DNA of 64,000 nucleotides, from the NCBI RefSeq assembly GCF_963678635.1, contig NC_087071.1, positions 124,001-188,000 of the forward strand. Direction: 5' to 3'. The position numbers were made by a program, and so were the translations under genes. This DNA comes from Symsagittifera roscoffensis (taxonomy: Eukaryota > Xenacoelomorpha > Acoela > Convolutidae). Each line of letters begins with the position of its first letter. Within the stretch, counting starts at the first letter, position 1. The notes under the pieces are model-generated. The model was not told where the DNA came from. It ran no database searches and saw only the letters and a program-made list of their open reading frames with translations. Of this stretch, positions 31,338 through 40,303 are shown piece by piece.

Positions 31338-32584
31338 ATGGAACAAAAGCAAGAAGAAGAAGAGGTTGTACCAAAAGATTTTGATTCTATTTACAGTGCA
31401 GTATATGCAAAGTTGAAAATGAGTAACAATAAGCACCTTATTGATTCAATTTTGAATTCTCCTAGAATTAGACTAAGTCAGTCAGAAAATATCATATTAG
31501 ATAATCGAGACACAAAATAATCAATTGTAGACTTTGTGTGTGCACTAAAGCGAAAAAATACCGACTTTCCCGATATTTACTTCACCATTTTGGAAACAAC
31601 TCAAATTCGACCTAAGCTTGTTATCAACAAGAATGCCAAAGTGAAAGACAGAGGATCTTGGATCCTTTTCAAAATCTGAAAAGGTAATTCTGAACAGATT
31701 GTTTTCTAAGGGTGGAGCTGCGTACGGTTCTGTTCGAAACTTGAGTAAAGCAAGCGGAATGTCAAAAAAGTAAGTAGAACATTTTTTACAAACCAAGAAA
31801 TCGTATACAAAATTTGGTCACCCAATCAGACGTTTCCAAAGGCTTCAAGTTTTTTCGAAATATATCAATGAAATTTGGTGTATAGATTTGGCATTTGTGG
31901 ACAAACTAGCGAGTCAAAACAATGGGGTCAAGTATTTATTGGTTGCTGTTGATGTTTTTCGCGATTTGTCAGAGTTCAAACAATAAAAACTAAATACGCC
32001 AAAGACACTTTGAAAGCTTTCAAAAAAGGATTGCTCGAAAACTTTCCTGATAAGCTTTGGGTTGATAAAGGACTAGAATATGGGGTAATTTTCAAAAAAA
32101 CTTGCAAGGAAAACAAAACATTGAAGTTTACTCGACAATGAGTGAAATAAAGGCTGCATTTGCAGAGAGAGCCATTCAATAAATTAAAACACATTATTTA
32201 CCGCTACATAGAAGATCATGGTGAAAAATTCATTCACAATTTGCCGAAATTTGTGTGTAGAATGAATTGTCGCATCAATAGATCTATTAAGAAATCACCT
32301 AGAGATGTCAAGAATACTGATTTCCTCTCAATTCTCTACAATAAACCTCTAACAAGATATAAGAAACTAAAATTCAAAGTTGGAGACAGTGAGAATTTCA
32401 AAGAGTGGTATTTCTTTCCAAAAATGATACAAACCACAATTTACAGATAAAGTTTTCAAAATTTCGGCAATATTTACCAAAAAGCCTCCTACTTAGGGTT
32501 CCTACTTACATCATCAAAGATCTCGACAAAGAAGAAATTCTGGAAAAACTTCATGAAAAAGAGCTGAGAAAATGTTCAGATTAA
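31338..32584 (+). pseudogene. Polinton retroviral-type integrase, multiple frameshifts, unit 3
   Basis: The N-terminal part starts near 31338 (MEQKQEEEEVVPKDFDSIYS) and stops at 31520. The core has LAFVDKLASQNNGVKYLLVAV near 31890-31950, LWVDKG near 32058 and an AFAERAIQ equivalent near 32157, giving the D,D,E residues in different frames. IIYRYIEDHGEKFIHNLPKF and NCRINRSIKKSPRDVK follow to 32449. The tail to 32584 ends near KELRKCSD-like residues. It would insert element DNA into chromosomes; this copy cannot do so. Confidence 0.75.
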
Positions 32585-32884
32585 AGGTAAATAGTTTTTT
32601 ATTTTGATTTTCTATCGATCAATTGTCATGGACTCTCTTACCATTGAAATAGTTTCCAACGCTTCTTTTAATTGTTATCCGATCGAATAATAGTCTTAGT
32701 TCCTTTACAAAATTTCTAACTGAACAATTATTTTTGAAAGGAGAATGGGAGGTTGCTATTTCAGAAATATCATACCCTTCTTTGTACCAAAATGTTACAG
32801 AGGGAAAGCTTACATTCTTTGATGGTAGAGAAAGTTCTGCGGAGAAAAGAAAGATTGTACCGATGAAAATTGTACAAAATTCAT

Positions 32885-33912
32885 ATCAGTTTTTGTGGCA
32901 TCCGAATCACGATCAGTAAGTAGGGCTGCAACTTGATACCACACTTGAGCCCTGTGAGTTTTTCGTGGGGTAGCAGAAATGGGCAAAAATACGTACTCTA
33001 CACCATTGATCATTTCAACTGCAGGAGAGTGGCCAGAACTACAAAATAGGAAACTGAGAAAAGAGTTTGGGAGAAAAGAGACATCTATTTAAAACTTTTT
33101 CTTAATGTGTTTTGTGATCGGGAGTTGTTTCTTGTTACTGGTTGCTTCTTGGAATAGAAACATATTCTAATTAACCTCCAGTCGCTGATTAGCGAAGTCA
33201 ACACTTCACGCTTCTGACTAGAAGTCTCATTGTAGTTGGCAACAATGAGTGCTATTCATCAGCTACGCTCTTAAGCTCATTCTGTTTCGTAAAGATTTAG
33301 TTGTTGGTCATAATAATTTGCTGAGTGGGTTCAATTTTCGATGGGATTAGAGAAAAGAGCAGATTTAAGATTTGATCTCCTATTTCTATGGTCGATCAAG
33401 TTAAGTTTCGGCTGCTCGCAAAACACTAAAAGTAAGCCTCTGGGATTTTTTTAACGTTGTGAAGTGTTTTTTTTCTTGCATGCACATGCCGCTAAACCGT
33501 TATTGGATCCCTCCCTTAGTTACAGTGATCTCTCATTGTTACTGAGTTTCAAATCAGTTATGCTGCATCCCTTTTGTAATAAGTGTGAAATGTGTTGTGT
33601 TGTGTTGTCTCCTAGTCCAGTGGCGGTGGTGTTAGGAGGAAGTTGAGACCCCTGTTTGACCGGGTGCTGGTGGAGAGGGTGGCCAAGGAGATGAGGAGCA
33701 AGGGGGGCATCATGTTGCCAGAGAAGAGTGTGGGCAAAGTGCTGCGGGCCACTGTGGTCGCCTGTGGTCCTGGAAAGAGGGACGAAGTTAGTAACATTAC
33801 TCATGCTAGTTATTAGTCTTAATCGCCATTCTAACAACATTTGTGGGGTAACTTACTTTCTGGATGATCGACAATTGTGACTAAATTGCCCTGCAGCAAA
33901 CACACTCCATGG
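32885..33912 (+). other. Insertion carrying an internal Hsp10 exon and intron sequence
   Basis: About 1.03 kb with no Polinton similarity separates two parts of the same Polinton gene in unit 3. It includes the Hsp10 exon at 33616-33786 with its acceptor and donor, and about 730 bases of upstream sequence without a recognised exon. Its borders are inferred from where the Polinton reading stops and resumes. Confidence 0.6.
33616..33786 (+). CDS. HSPE1: Hsp10 internal exon (N-terminal half of chaperonin 10)
   Basis: After a TTGTGTTGTCTCCTAG acceptor, 57 codons encode SSGGGVRRKLRPLFDRVLVE, then KGGIMLPEKSVGKVLRATVV and ACGPGKRDE, the N-terminal half and mobile loop of Hsp10. The exon ends in GAA before GTTAGT, a good donor, in phase 0. 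This matches the phase-0 start AAG-GGG of the last exons. The first coding exon with the ATG is not found. All recognised last exons lie 7-20 kb upstream on the same strand and none downstream to 64 kb, so the gene is out of order here. Flanking Polinton sequence shows the exon now sits inside a mobile-element gene. Confidence 0.85.
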
Positions 33913-34380
33913 TGCTAAAGCATTTGAATATAACGGATTCTATGTATCAGTAGATAAAATGACTCGAAATCTTGCTGTTCATTTACCTTAGAACCAATCG
34001 GTGTTTTTTACTCAAAGTTCTGACTTGAGTCATATTTTTGGTTGTGATTTAGAGCAAAATCAAACAGCGTTATAATGAAAGGAAAAGGACCACATTGTCC
34101 TCAGTTTTCTTACGACATTATAAGAATACATTCTTTGATGATATATAGTGATTTTATAGAATATAACATAGTCGGTGATACAAAAACTCCCTTATTGCGT
34201 TGTAGTCCATTCATCTCCAAAGTAAAAAGTGGAGATACAATTTCTACGGGACAGTGCATGGATAGAAATAAAAGATAGTCCCGGCGAAAAAAATCTTTTT
34301 GCGTCCGTAGGAATTACTCGAGTTGCTCTCTTGTTCCGCAAGATTTCGAATAATCATTTTTGATTTAAACTTCATACGAA

Positions 34381-34755
34381 ATGGTTGCTCCAAAATCAGC
34401 TGATTTTCCTATTTTTCGAGGACATGCAAGACAACGTGGAAAAAATTTTTGAGCTCTTGCACAAACTCTTGGGAGAACTGCAATCCTCTTTATTAAAAAA
34501 TACATAGTCCCAGCTGTGAAAAGAATTGTGGCAGAATTGTTTGAAATCGCTGCTCCAGAGATTGGGGAAGTTGTTAGTGGACAAATAAATTTCAAAACAT
34601 TTGCAAAAGATCTGGGAACAAAAACAGTTCGGAAACAATTGGGAGGTGGAAAAAAGAAATACAAGCGTAGGACAAAAAGAGCCCATTCTCGAAAAAGTAG
34701 ATCGAAAAACAGACGCTCTCGCAAAGACATTTTTGACAATATAAAAAGAGTGTAA
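34381..34755 (+). pseudogene. Polinton basic core-like protein, one internal stop
   Basis: ATG 34381 begins MVAPKSADFPIFRGHARQRG. A TGA at about 34450 interrupts the frame, which then continues open in the same frame to TAA at 34753-34755 (125 codons in all). The second half has FKTFAKDLGTKTVRKQLGGG followed by a strongly basic KKKYKRRTKRAHSRKSRSK tail. Small arginine/lysine-rich proteins of this kind beside capsid genes are likely virion DNA-condensing proteins, by analogy with adenovirus core proteins. Start, size and neighbours fit a Polinton structural cluster. One base change would explain the stop. Confidence 0.6.
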
Positions 34756-34775
34756 ACCAAAGTCATTTTCGGTAC

Positions 34776-35494
34776 GGGGCTTTTACAAACTTTTCATATG
34801 AGAATTTTGATAAAGTCCCAGTTTTGGAAACAATTAAGTCATCTTACACTCAAGAAGTATTCGCCAGTACTTCTCCGGATGAAAGTAGTATTGAGTTTGA
34901 AACTGAAATGGATCGTAATCTCTTTGGATATGCGTGATACCATCTTAGTTTAAAGCTTCAATTATTCAAAGGAAGATTGTTTGATGCTTTCAAAAATGAA
35001 AAAGCAGAACGTAAAGCAAAATCGGCGGAAGATTCAGATGAGGAACCACAAACTTCCTTAACTTATGCGAACAATCTACTACATTCTCTATTTTCCAACT
35101 GTGAAGTTTATTTTAACAATACAATGGTTTCCAACGCCAATGGGTTATATCCCCATAAGACACAAATATCGAACGAATTCAATTCCTCAGCAGTGAGTAA
35201 TAAAGGAATACTTGTCATGGATACAGTTTTGAAGAATTTCCTGATGCATTTGATATGCATCCGTTCACTGATAGAGCAAATTCCTTAGGAACAGGGATAA
35301 TTTTTTCAATCTATGGGAGACTTGTCATTGATTTGTTTACTTGCAAAAAATTGTTGCTACCAAATACCAAAGTTCGAATTAAACTAATTCGAGCTATATC
35401 TAATGCTTACATGCTATCTGATAATCCAAATATCAGTCTGAAAATTGTGGATTGTTCGCTGTTTACTAGAAGAATTTTAGTCGCTGAATTTTAG
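34776..35494 (+). pseudogene. Polinton capsid-like protein, frameshifted and truncated
   Basis: Plus-strand frames give FENFDKVPVLETIKS-like words near 34800, FEFETDRNLY near 34900, then an open part at 34977-35288 (DEEPQTSLTYANNLLHSLFS, NCEVYFNNTMVSNANGLYP) and 35255-35494 (MHPFTDRANSLGTGIIFSIY, RLVIDLFTCKKLLLPNTKVR). This matches the start of the capsid-like protein known from nematode Polintons as F54H12.2. It breaks off at about 35494 with nothing of the C-terminal half. At least two frameshifts are present. Confidence 0.65.
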
Positions 35495-36284
35495 TCAGAT
35501 AGATAGAAGGTGAAAGTATCTAATAGTTTGTTATTAGATCAAATTACAACATCATATTGTGTTTTGAAGTTTTTTTTGAAAAATTTTCATTTTGTTTTTG
35601 ATTAAAGTTCCAAGTTTTTGCCCAAAAACTCACCATTGACTTACCATGTACCAAAAATCTAATCAAAAAACCTTCATTCCACAATTTACACGTAATTAAC
35701 AATCAATTGTTCCCAATTAGATAACGCGCGCCAAGATTTTTGCGAAAAAACTAAACATTTCCACACAAATACAAAAAAAAAAAACATTTTTTTTACCATT
35801 ATCTTACCATCACACAAAACCCAAAACCTTACCATCGGTATTCCCTATCTTAATACCTTGTAGACTCTATTCCTTATCTTAATACATAACATGACAAACC
35901 CAAAATCTATAAGGTATCTTAATACATGGGGTCTGCCATGCTCCCCCCTGATCAGCCTCAACATCTACTACTCAAGACTTTCTGGTTTTCTCAAAAGATA
36001 AAGATCGCACTTTCTAGGCTTGGTCCCCGTTCAATTTTTTTTTTGATTTGTGGAAACTGACTTTTTTGGAAAAACTTGTATAGTCGCAGCATTATTTTCT
36101 CTTTTTTGTCTGCTTGCTTTCCAAATTGTGGGTTCATTTTGAATATTTGACCATTTTAACTTAATTTTTCAAGCCGTTCTGCACTTAGATAGTTCACCAA
36201 CTCTTACTTTAGTCATCTTTTTGTTTCGTTTAATTAGTTGGTTTGTCTCATGCCAACATGACCTAGTTATAAAATTTTGCGTTG

Positions 36285-36580
36285 TTTACGCTAGTAATCA
36301 GCTTAGTGTAATAATACGAAACGTCTTTTTTTCTAACCTAACTCACAAATAAAAGTGTTCCGTTATTTGGAATTTCACTGTAGCATTGGTAATTTTCTGC
36401 GTTGTTACCACTGGCATAAGATTTGAATAAGATTTACGCTAGTAATCAGCTTAGTGTAATATTACGAAACGTCTTTTTTTTCTAACCTAACTCGCAAATA
36501 AAAGTGTTTCTTTATTTGAAAATATCACTGTAGCACTGGAAATTTTCTGCGTTGTTACCACTGGCATAAGGTTTTTGAAT
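36285..36580. repeat. 147-bp tandem duplication
   Basis: Two copies beginning TTTACGCTAGTAATCAGCTT at 36285 and 36433 and ending near GTTGTTACCACTGGCATAAG. They differ at about one base in ten. Confidence 0.85.
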
Positions 36581-36894
36581 TGTTATTCAACGGCGGTGAT
36601 CGTTTTTCTAGAAATGTGTTAGTTAATTCGATGATCACGATGAGTCGAATGTATGAAATTTTTGCACATGTAAATTTTTCGAGTTGTCTAGCAACAATTT
36701 CTTTGACTCCTTTTGTCACTTAGTGGCTTTCATCTCATTTTTTGTCTGATTGTTTACATTGCTTCATTTCTGTTGTATCCCATGTGTTGCAACGATCCGC
36801 TTCTAAAACGTCTTAACTTTTCCTTAAACGCAAAATAACGAATTGATATTCACTTATTTAGGCCTTGATGTTTTTTGCTTGTTTTTTTTTTCAG

Positions 36895-36968
36895 GGAGAA
36901 GTCTTAAAGCGCTGCAGTATTTTCAGAAAGGCTTCCATGCATATCTATGAATTTATGAATGCACTTAG
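36895..36968 (+). CDS. Candidate internal exon, unknown protein
   Basis: A strong acceptor (CTTGTTTTTTTTTTCAG) is followed by 74 bases open in one frame (GEVLKRCSIFRKASMHIYEF, then MNAL) and an AG-GTGTGT donor. The product is helical and basic, with a protein-like composition unlike the surrounding AT-rich noise. No family is recognised, and no neighbouring exon was found on either side. It could be a chance acceptor-donor pair. Confidence 0.3.
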
Positions 36969-38329
36969 GTGTGTATGTACTTTTTGAATTCATCTGAACT
37001 TCATCTTAAAAAAGTTAGTTAATCCAACTTAGCGGTCTCCAAGTAGGAAATCGGTAATAGCGCGACGAAACGTAACTGCTTCTTGTTTCAAAATCGGATT
37101 CGTTTATCTATATTTTGCTTCAGCGGCGAACTTTGACTGAATAATTTATAAAATTATTTGTTTTTGCTCATCAAACGTCTCAAACCATTGCCGGTTTGAA
37201 ACGGCTTTCGTCGAAACTGTTTCCCTCAAATTGATTTTCGTTGGATCTAGTTGTCTTCGCATGTTTTTTTTCGGGTTTTTTTAACCAATTACTTTGCTCG
37301 CTTTGCCAAGCGTGTGCTTCATTAAATCTCACAACGTTCGCCTCTGCGTTCAATGTAAACAAAAACGATCGGTTGTCGTGCAGATAGAGTAGGAGACTTT
37401 CCGAAAACCAAGTTGTCCTCTTTTCATTGATCACAACCTAAACTGTCTCAGTACCGTCCTGTACTAAGGCTCAATTTATCTTATTGTTTGTACCAGATTT
37501 TCCAAATTTTGTACATTTGATTACTTTCTTATATTTAGGTGAAGTTTCTCGATTGTATGCAAGGCATATAAACCTTTAGTTTTCCTTAAAAAAGAGCTGT
37601 TCTTTAATATGAAAAACAATGGCCAGGAATACTGCTGCCTTTTTACAGATTCGTATAATAAATAAATACATGAATCAATTTGTGCAATAAACCAACAAAT
37701 TAGAAAACTTATCAAGGAATGAGCACCAACCTGAGCAAGCGCAGAAGGTAATTTTACCTTTTGAAGCGCTGCTGAGAACTTTTTATTAAGTGCTCTTGTC
37801 TTTGGACCTGATTTTTAAATCTAAGTAATATCATTTATCCAGGAAAAAAAGAAAAAAGATTTCTAAACAAATGGAATTTCGAAATCTTACAGTTCACTTA
37901 TTTTGCATCTGTTTATATTACTTTTTCAAAAATAAATACGAGCAAAGAAAAGTAACAAAAAAGAACAGTTTTTTTTATCTGAAAATTATTTTTTAATTGA
38001 ATTGCTTTATTTCAATTGCTAGGATGTTTTTCTTGTGTGTACGCTTTATGGTTCAATGATTAAAAAAAAACATTCAACTAATTGTTCTGGTAGAAAGGTT
38101 TTGAGATTTTTTTAGAATTAGTTGCCACCAATTAAATAAGAATCTCTGATTTTAGGCATAAGGTTGTCTATAGACTGTTTCAGCTCAATTAAATTTTCTT
38201 TATTGATATTCTTATTGAAATGAATTAGAGAATTATATAGTGCCCATTTTCCTACAATTAATTTTTTGTTATTTCGTGTTGATTTGTTTCTGTTGTTACT
38301 AATTTTATCCTTCCTGTGGTATCGAGTGA

Positions 38330-38880
38330 TTTGTCTAATTCTTGTTTTAAGAACATGAAGATGATGAAGTGAACAACTTTATTTCGTCTTATTACTTGCA
38401 AATTTTTTAAAGCGGTTTTTTGCCAACTCCGTATACTAATTCACCATATTGGTAAATGGGTTGTATAAACTACTTGCAAGCTCTTATCAGAACAAATGAG
38501 CCGATAAACTGTCTTGTTTGATAGAAAATGAAAATGAACCCACCTCATTTTTTTACTGATTCAATATGTTGGTTCAAGGTAACATTTTGATTCAAAATTA
38601 ATCCCAGATATTTAACTGCACTTTTTACTTCTACCGTGTTTTGGTTCCAGGTAAAACTTTCAAAGTTTTTTATTCTGTTGGTAATCTTAATCTATGTTTC
38701 TCCTATGTTTGTTGTAAATTTATTAGTTTCCAGCCATTCTGATTTTAGTTCCAAATCTTTTTCAAGTTCTTTAATTTCGTTGAGTGTTCCAAAAATATTA
38801 GTGTCATCGGCATAAAGAAAACATTCTCTGTGATGTAGTAAGTTGGGAAGATCATTGATATAGATAAGAAGTTTGCATAT
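38330..38880 (-). pseudogene. LINE reverse transcriptase fragment
   Basis: The minus strand reads LIYINDLPNLLHHRECFLYA then DDTNIFGTLNEI (catalytic YADD intact, about 38795-38830), ELEKDLELKSEWLETNKFTT, VKYLGLILNQNVTLNQHIES and a QYGELVYGVGKKPL end, typical of a Jockey/CR1-like RT C-terminal half. Stops interrupt it. It differs from the LINE at 8.5 kb (YADD rather than VADD), so it is another family member. A fold-back element begins directly beside it at 38883. Confidence 0.7.
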
Positions 38881-39109
38881 GACTACCCGAGTCGAGATTT
38901 TTCACCTAATTTGAAGCAAGATTTGAGCGGTTTGAGCGGTTTTTTTAGACAATTACGCTCAAAATCTTGCTTCAAAATGAGCGGTTTGAGCGGTTTTTGA
39001 ACGGTTTATCTAAAAAAAACGCTCAAAAACCGCGCAAGATTTGAACGGTTTTGAGCGGTTTATCTAAAAAAACCGCTCAAAAACCGCGCAAGATTTAATA
39101 TTAAAAAGT

Positions 39110-39182
39110 CGACCACGGTGGGATTCGAACACGCAATCTTCTGATTCGAAGTCAGACGCCTTATCCGTTGGTCTATGCTGAC
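39110..39182 (-). pseudogene. tRNA-Arg(UCG)-like pseudogene
   Basis: Minus strand: a perfect anticodon arm, TCTGA-CTTCGAA-TCAGA with anticodon TCG, an AACGGATAAGGCG D-loop part and a GTTCGAATCCC box B. The acceptor 5' strand does not pair with CGTGGTC, and the T-stem (GCGTG/CCCAC) has two mismatches. Relative to a normal tRNA-Arg the D-arm looks shortened. A TTTTT run follows directly (about 39103-39107), like a Pol III terminator. It is best read as a degraded tRNA gene or the head of a tRNA-derived SINE. Confidence 0.6.
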
Positions 39183-39267
39183 TTGCTGTAAGCTTAATAT
39201 TCGCTGTATTTGTTCTACTGAATATGTTCAATGTTTTTGACATACACAACAAATATACTGTCAGGAT

Positions 39268-39492
39268 TTTGATCTCTTCGTGTTTCTCTTTGATGATCTC
39301 GTTCAGAGTCTCTTTATAAAACAACTCTCCCGATCCGATCACTGGGATGGTCGGCAACTCCACCGCGTGGAACAGAAACAAATGGTCACCCTCTCGGTGG
39401 AAATTGTTCAAGTACCACCTGAGACACCTGAGACCCCTCTCCATCACAATTTTCCGTTGACTTTTCGATCCTTTTGATTCCGACAATGAAAC
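39268..39492 (-). pseudogene. Universal stress protein (USP) domain fragment
   Basis: A minus-strand frame of 155 codons (39531-39064) contains, at residues 29-88, a segment like the beta1-alpha1-beta2 part of animal USP domains: RGLRCLRWYLNNFHREGDHL, then LFHAVELPTIP, then a long helix ending NEIIKEKHEEIK. USP proteins bind ATP in many invertebrates and are absent from vertebrates. The usual VDGSE-type start is replaced by a KIVMERG reading, and the ATP-binding GxxG end is missing, so this is an exon or fragment. The frame then runs into the tRNA-like region without a clear donor; ACA-GTATAT near 39254 is possible. It lies within the fold-back element. Confidence 0.5.
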
Positions 39493-39549
39493 TTCCGACA
39501 ATAAAATGTTCAATTGGATTGTATGGGTCAAATAATGGTTGCAAGACGT

Positions 39550-39712
39550 TGGGGGGGGGGGGGTAAGTTGGTGGGGGGGGGGGGTTTGTTGGATGTTGGA
39601 TACGTTAAGGGGGTACGTTGGTGGGGGGGGGTTTGTTGGATGTTGGATACGTTAAGGGGGCACGTTGGGGGGGGGGGGGGGTAAGTTGGGGCGGGGGGGG
39701 AGTCTGGGACCT
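39550..39712. repeat. G-tract minisatellite
   Basis: Runs of 8-14 G are separated by TAAGTTGGT and TTTGTTGGATGTTGGATACG words, the latter repeated at about 60-bp spacing. At least six G-runs lie on one strand, so G-quadruplex formation is likely. The exact G counts may be sequencing-dependent. Confidence 0.85.
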
Positions 39713-39982
39713 CGACCCGGGAAGACCGCTCAAAAACCGCTCAAAAACCGCTCAAATCTTGCTTGAAAAACCGTTCAAAAATCACCGCAAGAAATGAGCG
39801 GTTTTTGAGCGGTTTTTTAAGCAAGATTTGAGCGGTTTGAGCGGTTTTTCCAAAAAAAACCGTCCAAACCGCCCAAACCGCTCAAACCGCTCAAATCTTG
39901 CTGGAAAACCGCTCAAACCGCTTTAATCTTGAGCGGTTTTTGAGCGGGATCTCGACCCGGGTAGCTTCAAAAAAAAATTAAA

Positions 39983-40303
39983 TCATGTTGACTCAATAGT
40001 TGTCAATTTTTCATGCAACTTTGATGCTCGTGGTTTGTACAATTTTGCCTCGAAACAAGTGAACTTGTTGGAAACGACCTGGTCGCAAGTTAATCTTGCG
40101 CAAGAGAGCGAGTTTTTGGTCGATCGTATTCCTTGAAGGAACTTTGGCAGGAATTCGAATAAATTTGTCATTCTGGCTGAAAACTGTAGACGAAAAACTT
40201 CAATTGTTGGTATAGTTTGTGCAGCTACTTCAGACGTTTTTTTCTCTCTTGTTTTTTCAACAGTTTCAACTGGAGTTTTCACCGGCGCTGCAAAAACCTC
40301 CAA
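39983..40303 (-). pseudogene. Candidate coding remnant, unknown protein, possible last exon
   Basis: Two overlapping minus-strand frames look protein-like. From 40303 one frame gives APVKTPVETVEKTREKKTSE then VAAQTIPTIEVFRL. From about 40176 a second frame gives QNDKFIRIPAKVPSRNTIDQ, KLALLRKINLRPGRF, QQVHLFRGKIVQTTSIKVA and a TGA at 40011-40013. A GTCTACAGTTTTCAG acceptor just before the second frame would make it a terminal exon; otherwise a one-base frameshift joins both. No known domain is recognised. Composition (K/R/Q/V rich) differs from local DNA noise. Confidence 0.35.

Larger units (their letters stand above)
25203..32880. repeat. Tandem unit 3, with the longest Polinton part
   Basis: Aligns with unit 1 from 12533 to about 20200. 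Beyond 32880 it continues into a Hsp10-exon-bearing insertion and then the rest of the Polinton capsid region to 35.5 kb, which units 1 and 2 lack. It begins without the LINE ORF1 seen in front of units 1 and 2. Confidence 0.85.
32628..34340 (+). pseudogene. Polinton capsid-associated gene split by a 1-kb Hsp10-bearing insertion
   Basis: The 5' part (MDSLTIEIVSNASFNC near 32628; LKGEWEVAISEISYPSLYQN to about 32880) and the 3' part (KAFEYNGFYVSVDKM from about 33915; SSDLSHIFGCDLEQNQT; IIRIHSLMIYSDFIEYNIVG; ending near 34340) belong to one Polinton protein on the plus strand. The middle is missing or replaced by 32885-33912. Unit 1 carries only the 5' part. Such proteins sit in the capsid cluster of Polinton-like elements, but a specific virion role is not assigned. 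Confidence 0.6.
35495..38160. other. Intergenic AT-rich DNA, no confident gene
   Basis: After the Polinton remnant there are A/T runs, a 147-bp tandem duplication (36285-36580) and one candidate exon (36895-36968). Short frames at 37180-37434 (-) and 37521-37715 (-) show no features. Between 35860 and 35940 the words CTTAATAC and GACTCTATTCCTTATC recur. Confidence 0.5.
38883..39964. mobile_element. Fold-back-like element made of GAGCGGTTTT repeats
   Basis: CTACCCGAGTCGAGAT at 38883 and ATCTCGACCCGGGTAG at 39949-39964 are imperfect inverted ends. Inside each end lie long arrays of a roughly 10-bp unit (TTTGAGCGGT / ACCGCTCAAA) at 38920-39090 and 39720-39950, in both orientations, so the arms can fold on themselves. 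The centre holds a tRNA pseudogene, a universal stress protein fragment and G-tracts. A shorter relative with the same TCGACTCGGG end and TTCAAATTAGGTGAAAAATC word is at 51666-51799. No transposase was found. Confidence 0.55.

Noticed and set aside
33520-33840. Minus-strand frames of 106 and 61 codons
   Set aside because: They overlie the Hsp10 exon and reflect its GC-richer codons.
39110-39182. Functional tRNA-Arg gene
   Set aside because: The anticodon arm and T-run look good, but the acceptor and T-stem do not pair; called a pseudogene.
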